A DNA stretch of 64,000 nt, from assembly GCA_039191215.1 (NCBI GenBank), contig JBCCXT010000013.1:5826-69825 (forward strand), in the 5' to 3' direction. The translations under genes were made by a program, and so were the position numbers. Below the pieces are notes generated by a model. It made no database searches. It saw only the letters and a list, made by a program, of their open reading frames with translations, and had not been told where the DNA came from. The DNA comes from HKCCE3408 sp039191215. Lineage in GTDB: Bacteria > Pseudomonadota > Alphaproteobacteria > Rhodobacterales > Rhodobacteraceae. Position 1 is the stretch's first letter. Every line of letters starts with the position of its first letter. Below are positions 46,213 to 54,832 of this stretch, in pieces.

Positions 46213-46728
46213 ATGACGGGCAGCCAGAATCCGAACGACTGGCGCGCCGGACAAACCATCTATGCAGGGGGATACTTCACCCTGTCAAAGTACATCCACG
46301 GCGTTTCGGGAGTGGAGCTTGCGCGCAGGTTGGGCTACGAACCCGGTCGCCTGTCGGGCGGTTGGGCACTCGTGTTCTTTTCGAAGTTGCCTACGGTGCA
46401 TCAGTTCTCCCTACGTGGCTACAGCCACTTTTCCGGAGGCAAGGTGCAGGGCCATCTTTCGGCAAACGCCGGGGCACCACATGTCGAGGACCTACTGCGC
46501 GAAGACGGGATTGACGTTGAGGCGATCAAGAAGCGGCAGTTGCGAGAACTCTTTACCCTGACCGGGCCCAACCGGTTGGCCAAGGCGGTGCCGTTACGGA
46601 TGGGACAGCAGTACCCGCCCGGCTCCGGCGTGCCGCAATGGGAGTTGAAGACCGGCACCCGACTTGTTGCGCAGGTGGCCGGAATCCTCGGCAGCAATCA
46701 GGCTTGGACGGGTGGTCATGCCGTTTGA
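46213..46728 (+). CDS. Uncharacterised protein between dihydropyrimidinase and the ABC importer
   Basis: Unrecognised protein of 171 aa. The N-terminus has DWRAGQTIYAGGYFTLSKYI, and the middle has RLSGGWALVFFSKLP and YSHFSGGKVQGHLS. The C-terminal part ends with YPPGSGVPQWELK before a basic tail. There is no signal peptide or membrane span. It starts one base after the dihydropyrimidinase stop and overlaps the ABC ATPase by 11 bp, so it is an operon member. No enzyme motif is recognised. Confidence 0.72.
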   Translation: MTGSQNPNDWRAGQTIYAGGYFTLSKYIHGVSGVELARRLGYEPGRLSGGWALVFFSKLPTVHQFSLRGYSHFSGGKVQGHLSANAGAPHVEDLLREDGIDVEAIKKRQLRELFTLTGPNRLAKAVPLRMGQQYPPGSGVPQWELKTGTRLVAQVAGILGSNQAWTGGHAV

Positions 46729-47512
46729 AGCCGTTTCCGCAGCTGTGATCGAGGCTCGCGCCCTCGATCTGACGTTTGAGACCACCGATGGCCCGGTCCA
46801 TGCGCTCAAAGGCGTGGACCTAGAGATCAAAGCGGGGGAGTTTGTCTCCTTCATCGGCCCGTCGGGCTGCGGCAAGACCACGTTTCTTCGCGTCATCGCG
46901 GCGCTCGAACATCCCACCGGCGGCACGATCAGCGTCAATGGGATGAGCCCTGATGCCGCCCGGCAAGCGCGCGCCTATGGCTATGTGTTCCAAGCCGCAG
47001 GACTATATCCTTGGCGCACGATTGAGCGCAATATCAAGTTGCCGCTTGAGATCATGGGCATGCCCGTGGCTGAGCAACAAAGGCGTGTGGACGAAGTGCT
47101 GCAACTTGTTGATCTGGCAGAATTTGGCAAGAAATTTCCCTGGCAGCTTTCAGGCGGAATGCAGCAGCGGGCGTCGATCGCGCGCGCGCTGGCATTCGAC
47201 GCCGATATCCTGTTGATGGATGAACCCTTCGGCGCGCTTGATGAGATCGTGCGCGACCACTTGAATGCGGAGCTTCTGAAGCTCTGGGATCAAACCGGAA
47301 AGACCATCGGGTTTGTCACACATTCCATCCCGGAAGCCGTTTATCTGAGCACCAAGATCGTTGTGATGAGCCCGCGGCCTGGGCGGATCACCGATGTGAT
47401 TGAAAGCGACCTGCCGCGCGAAAGGCCACTGGAAATTCGCGACACGCCCGAGTTTCAGGCCATCGCCACGCGGGTGCGTGAGGGGCTGCGCGCGGGGCAT
47501 GCCTATGACTAA
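46718..47512 (+). CDS. ABC transporter ATP-binding protein (SsuB/ThiZ-like)
   Basis: ATPase of 264 aa that would power uptake with the two permeases at 48036 and 48992 and the binding protein at 49948. Walker A is GPSGCGKTTF, the Q-loop is YVFQAAGLYPW, the signature is LSGGMQQRASIARAL, and Walker B is ILLMDEPFGALD. The start is the ATG at 46718, inside the tail of the previous gene. The substrate is probably a pyrimidine or a related ring compound, judged only from context. Confidence 0.93.
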   Translation: MPFEAVSAAVIEARALDLTFETTDGPVHALKGVDLEIKAGEFVSFIGPSGCGKTTFLRVIAALEHPTGGTISVNGMSPDAARQARAYGYVFQAAGLYPWRTIERNIKLPLEIMGMPVAEQQRRVDEVLQLVDLAEFGKKFPWQLSGGMQQRASIARALAFDADILLMDEPFGALDEIVRDHLNAELLKLWDQTGKTIGFVTHSIPEAVYLSTKIVVMSPRPGRITDVIESDLPRERPLEIRDTPEFQAIATRVREGLRAGHAYD

Positions 47513-47581
47513 GCGTTGCTGCAAACGCCCTCTTGATACGGCCAAATGCCTGGCGGCCAATCCCGGATCGGCAGGGGGGTC

Positions 47582-48043
47582 ATGATCGATCTGGCCGACC
47601 AACAAGAGGTGTCGCTGCGGCGCGGACGAGCGGAAGATGCCGCCGCTTGCGCGGCGATCCTGAACGATCGGATCGATCAGCGCGATTGGATGACGCGCAC
47701 CTACAGCCCCGAAGATATCGCCGCCTTTTACGCCGATTTTGTTTTTGTCGAACGGCAGGTTTGGGTGTCGGGCAATCCGGTGGCAGGCTTCATGGCCCTG
47801 GATGAATCCGGCCAACAGGTGACAGCGCTTTATGTCGCAAAACCCGGCCGCGGGCTCGGCAAACGGTTTCTCGATCTCGCAAAAACCGGGCGCACTGAAT
47901 TGGCCGTGTGGACCTATCTCGCCAATCGCGGCGCGCGGCGCTTTTATGCCCGTGAAGGCTTTCGCGAAATCCGACAGGTGGTCGATGACGCCGATACAGG
48001 ACTGACGGAAGTGCTGATGCGGTGGGAGCGGGGCGATGACTGA
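47582..48043 (+). CDS. GNAT-family acetyltransferase inside the ABC operon
   Basis: Protein of 153 aa. The N-terminal VSLRRGRAEDAAACAAILND, the acetyl-CoA loop KPGRGLGKRFLDLAK and the C-terminal NRGARRFYAREGFREI are typical of GNAT enzymes. It lies between the ATPase and the first permease and overlaps the permease start by 8 bp. The start at 47582 follows a GGGGGGT stretch that can serve as ribosome binding site. The substrate is unknown; it might acetylate an imported amine or a pathway product. Confidence 0.85.
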   Translation: MIDLADQQEVSLRRGRAEDAAACAAILNDRIDQRDWMTRTYSPEDIAAFYADFVFVERQVWVSGNPVAGFMALDESGQQVTALYVAKPGRGLGKRFLDLAKTGRTELAVWTYLANRGARRFYAREGFREIRQVVDDADTGLTEVLMRWERGDD

Positions 48044-48995
48044 AGCCACCGCCGCAAATGAGCATCCAGCGCATGAATGCGCGCTGTGCCTGGCGATCCG
48101 GCGCGCGGCCTGGGCGATTGGGCCGGTCACGCTTGTGCTGATCGTGATTGTGTTGGTGTGGTATCTGGCCTGCATCCCCTTGAACCAAGCCTGGACAATC
48201 GACCGGGCCGGACCTGACGCGGACCTTTCCGCCGCAGAGATTCTCGACGATGTTTGGGTGCAAGAGCGGCCCGTTCTGCCCGCACCGCACCAAGTCGGCG
48301 CCGAGCTTTGGGCCACAACGATTGGCGAGGCGCCGATGCGCGAGCGGCGCGGCGAGCTAACGGGCAATCCGCGCAGCCTTGTGTTTCATGCCTGGCAGAC
48401 CCTGGCACCGACGATGCTGGGCTTTTTGGTCGGCGCCGCGGCAGGTCTGGCGCTGGCCATCGGCATTGTGCATTCGCGCGCGATGGACCTGAGCGTCATG
48501 CCCTGGGCCATTGCCAGCCAGATGGTGCCGATCCTGGCCATCGCCCCGATGATTATCGTGGTCTTGAATGCGGTCGGCATTTCAGGCCTGCTGCCCAAGG
48601 CGCTGATCTCAAGCTATTTATCCTTCTTTCCGGTGGTCGTGGGCATGGTCAAAGGCCTGCGCAGCCCGGCGCCGGCGGATATGGACCTGATGCGCACCTA
48701 TTCAGCCTCGGCAGGCCAGGTGCTTTGGAAACTGCGTCTGCCAGCATCGCTGCCGTTTCTGTTCCCGTCCCTAAAAATTGGCATCGCGGCCAGTTTGGTG
48801 GGTGCGATTGTGGCTGAGCTACCGACAGGTGCACGCTTTGGCCTTGGCGCGCGGCTGCTGACCGGCAGCTATTACGGCCAGACGATCCAGATATGGTCCG
48901 CGCTTTTCATGGCCGCGATTTGTGCGGCCGCGCTGGTGGGCGCTTTGGGCCTTATCGAGCGCGCGATGCAGCGGCGCATGGGGGCTGACCGGTGA
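48036..48995 (+). CDS. ABC transporter permease (first of two)
   Basis: Inner-membrane permease of 319 aa with about six helices. The EAA loop region reads DMDLMRTYSASAGQVLWKLR. A cytoplasmic N-terminus contains HECALC (C-x-x-C). A large loop of about 60 residues lies between the first and second helices. It belongs to the SsuC/TauC/ThiX permease group. It overlaps the GNAT gene by 8 bp and the next permease by 4 bp. Confidence 0.9.
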   Translation: MTEATAANEHPAHECALCLAIRRAAWAIGPVTLVLIVIVLVWYLACIPLNQAWTIDRAGPDADLSAAEILDDVWVQERPVLPAPHQVGAELWATTIGEAPMRERRGELTGNPRSLVFHAWQTLAPTMLGFLVGAAAGLALAIGIVHSRAMDLSVMPWAIASQMVPILAIAPMIIVVLNAVGISGLLPKALISSYLSFFPVVVGMVKGLRSPAPADMDLMRTYSASAGQVLWKLRLPASLPFLFPSLKIGIAASLVGAIVAELPTGARFGLGARLLTGSYYGQTIQIWSALFMAAICAAALVGALGLIERAMQRRMGADR

Positions 48996-49900
48996 GGTTG
49001 AGCACACCCTTCCTGCTGCCGGGGCTGGGTGCCATCCTGATCCTGGCAGCACTTTTGCTGGACCCACGGCTGGCACTGGTGCTTGCCGTCTGGTTCGGCG
49101 CCTGGTGGCTTAATGCCTGGATCGCAAATCAGTTCGACGGCACGGCGGTGCGGTTTCTGGTGCCCGCGATTTTTGGTGCCACGCTTTTGGGCCTGTGGGA
49201 GCTTAGCGTGCAGGCCTTCGATATCTCACCGGTGCTCTTGCCGGCTGTCTCCGACATTGCCGCGCGATTTGCCGCCGATATCCCACTTTTGTGGCTCGAT
49301 TTCGTGCAGACCGTGGTCAAAGGCGCGATGTCGGGGCTTTTGATCGGTACGATCCTGGCGGTGCTGACCGCGTTGGCCATCGACCGGTCGGCGTTCTTGC
49401 AGCAAGGCCTTTTGCCCTTGGGCAATTTTGTCGCCTCGCTGCCGATCGTCGGCACGGCACCGATCTTGGTGATGTGGTTCGGCTTTGGCTGGCAATCAAA
49501 GGCGGCGGTGGTTGTCGTGATGGTGTTCTTCCCGATGCTCGTCAACATGGTCCAAGGACTCAAAGCCAGCGACCGGATGCAGCAGGACCTGATGCACACC
49601 TATGCCGCCAGTTACACGCAAACGCTGTGGAAACTTCGCCTGCCCATGACGCTGCCGTTTTTCTTCAATGGCCTAAAAGTCTGTTCCACACTTGCCTTGA
49701 TTGGGGCCATCGTTGCGGAGTTTTTCGGCTCTCCGGTCTATGGGATGGGCTTTCGCATCAAAACTTCTTTCGGCTCGTTCGATCTTGATCTTGTATGGGC
49801 GGAGGTCACGGTGGCAGCTTTGGCCGGATCAGCAATTTATGGGGTGATTGCTGTCGCGGAGCGGCGCATGACATTTTGGCACCCGTCGCAGCGGCGGTAG
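48992..49900 (+). CDS. ABC transporter permease (second of two)
   Basis: Permease of 302 aa, starting at a GTG that overlaps the previous stop (GTGA). The first 60 residues are two extra helices (LLPGLGAILILAALLLDPRL). The BPD domain contains the EAA-type loop DRMQQDLMHTYAASYTQTLW. Two unlike permeases with one ATPase suggest a heterodimeric channel. The stop is followed after 47 bp by the binding-protein gene. Confidence 0.9.
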   Translation: MRLSTPFLLPGLGAILILAALLLDPRLALVLAVWFGAWWLNAWIANQFDGTAVRFLVPAIFGATLLGLWELSVQAFDISPVLLPAVSDIAARFAADIPLLWLDFVQTVVKGAMSGLLIGTILAVLTALAIDRSAFLQQGLLPLGNFVASLPIVGTAPILVMWFGFGWQSKAAVVVVMVFFPMLVNMVQGLKASDRMQQDLMHTYAASYTQTLWKLRLPMTLPFFFNGLKVCSTLALIGAIVAEFFGSPVYGMGFRIKTSFGSFDLDLVWAEVTVAALAGSAIYGVIAVAERRMTFWHPSQRR

Positions 49901-49947
49901 GCCAACAGGGACCAACCAAAACCAATCCAAAAACACGGAGGTGATTG

Positions 49948-50940
49948 ATGAAAAAACTCATTGGACTGGCAGGGATTGCCGTCGGGCTAGCGGGGGCGGC
50001 CCAGGCGGATGGACATCTTGATGAGGTCACGCTGCAGCTGCAATGGGTCACCCAGGCACAGTTTGCTGGCTATTATGTGGCCCTGGAGAACGGCTATTAC
50101 GAAGAGGAAGGTTTGGCGGTTGATATTCAGCCTGGCGGGCCGGACATCGCGCCGCCTCAAGTGCTGGCCGGCGGCGGAGCCGATGTGATGCTGAACTGGA
50201 TGCCATCGGCACTCGCCGCGCGCGAGGCTGGCGTGCCGGTTGTCAACATCGCGCAGCCTTTCGTGCGCTCCGGCCTGCAGATCAGCTGTTGGGCGGATAC
50301 CGGCATCGAAGAACCCGCGGACATTGCTGGCCATTCGGTCGGGCATTGGTTTTTCGGCAACGAATACACGTTTCTTGCCTGGATGGATTCGCTTGGCATT
50401 CCTGTCGACGGCTCGGAAAACGGCGTGACCCTGGTCCAGGTTGGCTTCAACGTCGATCCACTTTTGCAGCGCCAAGTCGATTGCATCTCCAACATGACGT
50501 ATAACGAATATTGGCAGATCATCGATGCGGGCATCAGCCCCGATGAGATCGTGACCTTCCGCTATTCAGATTACGACGCCGACACGCTCGAAGACGGGAT
50601 CTATGCGCTGGAAGACGATCTGGCCGATCCGGAGTTCTTCGACAAGATGGTCCGCTTTGTGCGCGCCTCGATGCGCGGCTGGGTCTGGGCGGCTGAAAAT
50701 CCCGATGACGCGGCGATGATCGTCTTGGACTATGACGAGACCGGTGCCCAGACGGAGGAGCATCAGCTTCGCATGATGGGTGAGATCGCGCTGTTGGTCG
50801 ATGAAAACGGCGGGACGCTGAACGAGGAAGCCTATGCGCGCACAGTGGCCACGCTTTTGGCGGGGGGCGATGCGGTGATCACGACCGAGCCCGAAGGCGC
50901 CTGGACAAGCACGGTGACCGACGCGGCTTTAGCGGAATAA
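49948..50940 (+). CDS. ABC transporter substrate-binding protein, NMT1/THI5-like
   Basis: Periplasmic solute receptor of 330 aa. The signal peptide is MKKLIGLAGIAVGLAGAAQA. The mature start DEVTLQLQWVTQAQFAGYYV is the hallmark of the NMT1/THI5-like group, whose members bind pyrimidine-type compounds. GGGADVMLNWMPSALAAREA and later blocks fit as well. A strong ACGGAGGTGAT ribosome binding site predicts high expression, as expected for a binding protein. It is the last gene of the pyrimidine island. Confidence 0.93.
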   Translation: MKKLIGLAGIAVGLAGAAQADGHLDEVTLQLQWVTQAQFAGYYVALENGYYEEEGLAVDIQPGGPDIAPPQVLAGGGADVMLNWMPSALAAREAGVPVVNIAQPFVRSGLQISCWADTGIEEPADIAGHSVGHWFFGNEYTFLAWMDSLGIPVDGSENGVTLVQVGFNVDPLLQRQVDCISNMTYNEYWQIIDAGISPDEIVTFRYSDYDADTLEDGIYALEDDLADPEFFDKMVRFVRASMRGWVWAAENPDDAAMIVLDYDETGAQTEEHQLRMMGEIALLVDENGGTLNEEAYARTVATLLAGGDAVITTEPEGAWTSTVTDAALAE

Positions 50941-50962
50941 GCGGGCCGTCCTGAGAATGCGT

Positions 50963-50990
50963 GCGGCGGCTTTGAAACCAGGGCCGCCGC
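50963..50990 (+). terminator. Possible terminator hairpin after the ABC importer
   Basis: GCGGCGGC at 50963-50970 pairs perfectly with GCCGCCGC at 50983-50990 across a 12-base loop, 22 bases after the binding-protein stop. There is no clear T-run, so it may be a weak terminator or an mRNA-stabilising 3' hairpin. The convergent gene ends at 51059. Confidence 0.45.
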
Positions 50991-51058
50991 GCGCCAACCG
51001 GGTGCAGGCCCGGAAAAGTCGCGCGGCACGTAAAATCTGCCGTGGGCGCAGCACCTGC

Positions 51059-51655
51059 TTAGCGGCGAATATCGACGGCACCGGGCGCGGGCGGCTCTGG
51101 CACATCCGGGGCGCTGGCACCGGGTGAGGCTGGACCGGTTGCCGCTTTGACGGGCTGCGGCGGGGCCGGTTCGGCCTGTTCCGCGCGATCCTCTTTTGCC
51201 TCGGCTCTGTCGGCGGTGTCCGACCTTGCGGCACCGGGCAATTCGACAATCTTGGCGTCTTCGCCGCCGGCCTCGGGGCTCGTCTCGGCCTCCGGCATGC
51301 CGGGCAGCGGCAGTGGCTGCGCTTCTGCCCCGATGATCGGTTCGGGGCCGCGCACGGCCGGGCGATCCGGGTCGATCACATCACGATCACCAACTTCACG
51401 CGTGTCAAGCGGCGGGAAGCCCTGGATGATCCAGTCTTCCTCCGGGACCTCGCTTTCACTGCGGCCGTTAATGACACGCGCAATCTCTTTTGCCCGGTCA
51501 CTGGCCAGAGCACTGCTTTCGGCATCTGAATTGGTGGTTTCACCCTGTGATCCGCTGGCGCCAGGTTGGGCCGGCGCTTTGATCGCCAAATCGCCCTGCA
51601 GCCGGTCGGCAACCGGCAGGATGGGGGCGACAAGAATGGGGGGGACCGCCTGCAT
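51059..51655 (-). CDS. Disordered Pro/Ala/Glu-rich protein of unknown function
   Basis: Protein of 198 aa from the ATG at 51655 (MQAVPPILVAPILPVADRLQ); a GTG at 51673 would add six residues. Much of it is low complexity, with stretches such as PGMPEAETSPEAGGEDAKIV and a Pro-rich tail. One ordered piece contains RAKEIARVINGRSESEVPEE and WIIQGFPPLDTREVG. No signal peptide, no recognised domain. It is divergent from the XRE regulator gene and may share its control region. Confidence 0.65.
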   Translation of the reverse strand: MQAVPPILVAPILPVADRLQGDLAIKAPAQPGASGSQGETTNSDAESSALASDRAKEIARVINGRSESEVPEEDWIIQGFPPLDTREVGDRDVIDPDRPAVRGPEPIIGAEAQPLPLPGMPEAETSPEAGGEDAKIVELPGAARSDTADRAEAKEDRAEQAEPAPPQPVKAATGPASPGASAPDVPEPPAPGAVDIRR

Positions 51656-51719
51656 GGCACAACCCTCGCTCACTTAGACCATTAGCCCACACCCACGACG
51701 CAATATGGCGCAAAGAACA

Positions 51720-51789
51720 TTGTGCAAACGTTAAGCCCGGCGGGATTGTTCGAACACTTTTAACGGACGTTCGAAGGGTATTTGCACAA
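51720..51789. promoter_or_regulatory. Nested inverted and direct repeats upstream of the XRE regulator
   Basis: TTGTGCAAA at 51720-51728 and TTTGCACAA at 51781-51789 are perfect inverted copies 52 bp apart. Between them GTTCGAA occurs twice, at 51748 and 51769, spaced 21 bp, two helical turns. This is a plausible operator for the adjacent regulator, shared with the divergent gene at 51655. It is pattern evidence only. Confidence 0.55.
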
Positions 51790-51847
51790 CCCGTTGATAT
51801 CCATTGTAATAGCTGTAAATATTTTGCGTCTCACCGGGCTACACAAA

Positions 51848-53041
51848 ATGCAACAACGCACAGACATGCAGGCGCGACAGCGCCAGAACAGCCTGATCGG
51901 GCTGCGGTTGCGCGAGCGGCGCCAGCAATTGGGCCTGCGGCAAGGGGCACTGGCCGAGGTGGTAGGGATCAGTCCGAGCTACCTCAACCTGATCGAACAC
52001 AATAAACGCCGGATCGGTGGAAAGCTCTTGCGCGATTTGGCCCGTGCTTTGGCGCTGGATCCCGGCACGCTGGCCGATGGCGCCGACCCGGCGCTGGAAC
52101 AGGCGCTGCTGGCGGCTGTTGCGGATTTGCCCGACCATGGTGCCGCGCCGGAGCGTGACCGGATCGATGTCTTGTCGACGCGTTTTCCCGGTTGGGCCGG
52201 TGCCATTGCCGGGCAGGCCGCCCGGATCGCCGCATTGGAGGATGAGGCGGAGGCGCTGCGCAACCGCGCCCAGCACGATACGGTCCTGGCCGAGGCTTTG
52301 CACGAGGTCCTGTCAAATGCCGCCGCAATCCGGGCCACCGCCGAAATATTGGTAGAGGATGGTGAACTTGATCCGCAATGGCGCGCGCGGTTTCACCGCA
52401 ACTTGCTGGAAGAAGCTGAACGCCTGTCCGACCGCGGCACCGAGCTTTTGCGGCATTTCGAGGCGGAGACGGAGGCTGCAACCTCGTCCCGCGACCAGTT
52501 TTTCATCGCCGCCGGGCACCATTTCCCGCAAATCGAAATGCACGGAGAGGCCGCAATTGACGCGCTCTTGGGCAGCTATGGCGATGCGGTCACCGAGGCC
52601 GCTTTGCGCGCCTATGCAGATGACGCGGCGCGGCTGCCGCTTGGCCCGTTCAGCGACGCCGCGCGGGCCGCCGATTTTGAGCCGGAGCGGCTTTTTGGCC
52701 TGGCCGGCGGCGATATGGCGCTGGTTCTGCGCCGGTTGGCGCAATTGCCGCCGGGCGAGGATATGCCCGACTTTGGTCTTGCGATCTGCGATGCCCAAGG
52801 CGCGCTGATCTATCGCCGCCAGCTTGACGGGGTTGGCATGCCTTGGATCGGCCCGGCCCCGCAATTATGGCCGCTATACCGGGTGCTGGCGCGCCCTTTT
52901 GTGCTAGAGGCCGCATTGCTCGACAGCCCCGGCGGCGGTGTCTTTCGCACCTGGTCGGTAAGCCAGCCGCGCAGCGACGGCGCCGAATTGCAGGCAACGA
53001 TGCTGGTGCGAACCGTGACGCCACCAAGCTTGGCAAATTAG
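51848..53041 (+). CDS. XRE-family transcriptional regulator with a large C-terminal domain
   Basis: Protein of about 397 aa. A helix-turn-helix of the XRE type covers roughly residues 15-70 (GLRLRERRQQLGLRQGALAE, GISPSYLNLIEHNKRRIGG), close to the RamB/ScfR type that controls acyl-CoA or acetate metabolism. The middle is helical (LEDEAEALRNRAQHD). The C-terminal 150 residues form a probable sensor domain without the Cys cluster of ScfR. The start is uncertain: ATGs at 51848 and 51866 are both possible and neither has a clear ribosome binding site. It stands immediately upstream of a signalling operon. Confidence 0.82.
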   Translation: MQQRTDMQARQRQNSLIGLRLRERRQQLGLRQGALAEVVGISPSYLNLIEHNKRRIGGKLLRDLARALALDPGTLADGADPALEQALLAAVADLPDHGAAPERDRIDVLSTRFPGWAGAIAGQAARIAALEDEAEALRNRAQHDTVLAEALHEVLSNAAAIRATAEILVEDGELDPQWRARFHRNLLEEAERLSDRGTELLRHFEAETEAATSSRDQFFIAAGHHFPQIEMHGEAAIDALLGSYGDAVTEAALRAYADDAARLPLGPFSDAARAADFEPERLFGLAGGDMALVLRRLAQLPPGEDMPDFGLAICDAQGALIYRRQLDGVGMPWIGPAPQLWPLYRVLARPFVLEAALLDSPGGGVFRTWSVSQPRSDGAELQATMLVRTVTPPSLAN

Positions 53042-53110
53042 GTGGGCTCGGCTAATGTATTCACATTGAGAAAACTGATTTGTTTGCTGATTTATCAATG
53101 AGGTCGCTTT

Positions 53111-53479
53111 ATGGGCCCACATACTGATATCCTGAAACATGCGATCGCCGATCGACTTAAACGCTATGGCCGGGATATGTGGTTTCACGCTTGTTTGGGT
53201 GTGCTGTCGGTGGTTGTGGGCGTCGGCGCGTTTTTGTTTTTGTGGTCCCAGTTTGACGGCGATAGCGGGCCGTTTGTGCGTGAGATGGCCGGTGGCGCCA
53301 CGTCACTTGTCACCTTTGGCGTTGGCTCGATCTTTGCCGGCAAGCTGTTGACCTTGCGCGATGAGATCAAAGAGGGCCGCGAATGGCTGGCGCTGTATGG
53401 CCGCGCGCTTGGGCCGCCGCCCGACGGAGTGCTGGGCGATGTCAAAGCAAAAATACTGTCATGGCTGGAGGGACCTTAG
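53111..53479 (+). CDS. Small membrane protein, first gene of a signalling operon
   Basis: Unrecognised protein of 122 aa. A cytoplasmic helix (residues 1-24) is followed by a membrane span (CLGVLSVVVGVGAFLFLW), a loop, and a second weak hydrophobic stretch (TSLVTFGVGSIFAGKLL), with a helical C-terminus. A GAGG site lies 8 bases before the ATG. The next gene begins 3 bp after its stop. Its association with a coiled-coil protein and a two-component system suggests a membrane signalling or scaffold role. Confidence 0.7.
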   Translation: MGPHTDILKHAIADRLKRYGRDMWFHACLGVLSVVVGVGAFLFLWSQFDGDSGPFVREMAGGATSLVTFGVGSIFAGKLLTLRDEIKEGREWLALYGRALGPPPDGVLGDVKAKILSWLEGP

Positions 53480-53482
53480 GCG

Positions 53483-54370
53483 ATGAGCAAAGAGCTTGAG
53501 GATCAGCTTGCCGCGTTGGAAGGCCGCGGCCGACCGCGCCGGGGCTGGATGTCATCGCTTGGCGCGCTGGCCGTGGCGATTGCGGGTGCGGGTCTGGTCT
53601 GGGTCCTGACCCAAGAGGCCGAGACGCGCGAAATGGCCGAGATGCAGGTGGAAGAGCTGCAAGATGAGCTCTTGGAAATGGCCGAGATGGAGGGCAGCGC
53701 GGCGATGCTGCAAGAACAGCTCGCCTCGCTTGAGGTTGAGCTGACTCAGCAGTCCGAAGAGCTCGACCAGTACCGTTCAATGGTGGACAATGCGGCGGTT
53801 GCCGGGTCGCGCGTCGCTGAGCTGGAGCAAGAAGTTGTGCGGCTTGAGGCGCGCTATGAGGCGGCCGAGAGCGAACGGCGCGACATGTTGTCCGCCCTTC
53901 GGGAGCAAAATGAGCAACTGCGTGTGCGCTTCAGCGAAACCATTGCGGCACTCGAGGCTGAGAATGCGGATTTGCAGAACATAACGGCGCAATTGCAGGC
54001 CGATCCACCCCAGGTCGACACAGAAATGATCGCTGCTTTGCAAGCCGAAAACGCCGCACTGCGTGCCGAAAACCAGACACTGTCAGCGCGCGCAGATGTT
54101 ACGGTTGCCGCGCTGCAAGATGCCTCGCGAGAGCGTGACGTGTTGATGCGGCAGCTCTCCGCAGTGACCCAGGACAGCCAGGCGTTGCAGGCGCGCCTTG
54201 ATTTCGCGCTCCAGCGCAGCGACGCTTTGGCCGTTCAGATTGAGGAGCTTCAGCAGCGCGAGAACCAATTCGCGCCGCCTGGAACTGTCGCGGTTCCCGG
54301 AACGGGTGTGACACCGATCCAACCCGATCTGCGGGTCGACCCAGGCAGAACATTTGCAACGACGCCTTGA
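53483..54370 (+). CDS. Membrane-anchored long coiled-coil protein
   Basis: Protein of 295 aa. A short cytoplasmic N-terminus (MSKELEDQLAALEGRGRPRR) precedes one membrane span near residues 23-43 (MSSLGALAVAIAGAGLVWVL). About 210 residues of Glu/Leu/Gln-rich heptad sequence follow (EELQDELLEMAEMEG, ALQAENAALRAENQTLSAR). The tail is Pro-rich and ordered poorly. Topology suggests a periplasmic coiled coil. It is coupled to the preceding gene and lies 75 bp before the response regulator. No known family; it could be a structural spacer. Confidence 0.75.
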   Translation: MSKELEDQLAALEGRGRPRRGWMSSLGALAVAIAGAGLVWVLTQEAETREMAEMQVEELQDELLEMAEMEGSAAMLQEQLASLEVELTQQSEELDQYRSMVDNAAVAGSRVAELEQEVVRLEARYEAAESERRDMLSALREQNEQLRVRFSETIAALEAENADLQNITAQLQADPPQVDTEMIAALQAENAALRAENQTLSARADVTVAALQDASRERDVLMRQLSAVTQDSQALQARLDFALQRSDALAVQIEELQQRENQFAPPGTVAVPGTGVTPIQPDLRVDPGRTFATTP

Positions 54371-54445
54371 TCAGGCGCATTGACCGGTTGTGGAAAACCA
54401 CGCATCCTAGCCGCCAGAGGAGCTTTGGGAGGTACGGTCTTGGCC

Positions 54446-54832
54446 ATGCGTGTGATGCTGGTCGAGGACGAAGCGAATATCCTCGAGGCGGTTCGCTTCA
54501 TCCTGTCCCGCGGCGGATGGGAGGTCTTTGGCCACGGAAATGGCGCGACGGCGCTTTCGGAGATTGCGCGCCGGGCACCTGATGTCTTGGTGCTGGATGT
54601 CATGTTGCCGGGCCAATCCGGGCTGGACATCCTGGCCGCGTTGCGTGCGCAGCCTGAAACGGCCGATCTGCCGGTCCTGATGCTGACCGCCAAAGGCCTC
54701 GACCGCGACCGCGACACTGCCATGGCGCTTGGCGCCAATGCCTATATGACCAAGCCCTTTTCGAACGCCAATCTGGTTACAACGGTTGAGGCGCTCTACC
54801 GCGAAGCGGTCGCGCCGGAGGCAGAGGCGTGA
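54446..54832 (+). CDS. Single-domain response regulator
   Basis: Receiver domain of 128 aa without an output domain. Acidic pocket residues are in VEDEANI, the phospho-acceptor is Asp51 (VLVLDVMLPGQSG), the switch Thr is at 81 (LMLTAKG), and Lys103 is in MTKPF. The start is taken at the ATG at 54446; a TTG two codons upstream has better spacing from GGGAGG and cannot be excluded. It is most likely phosphorylated by the kinase encoded at 55102, and because it lacks an output domain it should act by protein binding. Confidence 0.9.
   Translation: MRVMLVEDEANILEAVRFILSRGGWEVFGHGNGATALSEIARRAPDVLVLDVMLPGQSGLDILAALRAQPETADLPVLMLTAKGLDRDRDTAMALGANAYMTKPFSNANLVTTVEALYREAVAPEAEA

Noticed and set aside
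47546..47581. Earlier ATG for the GNAT gene in the ABC operon
   Set aside because: The 12 extra residues (PGGQSRIGRGV-like) are not GNAT-like, and the ATG at 47582 follows a G-rich ribosome binding site.
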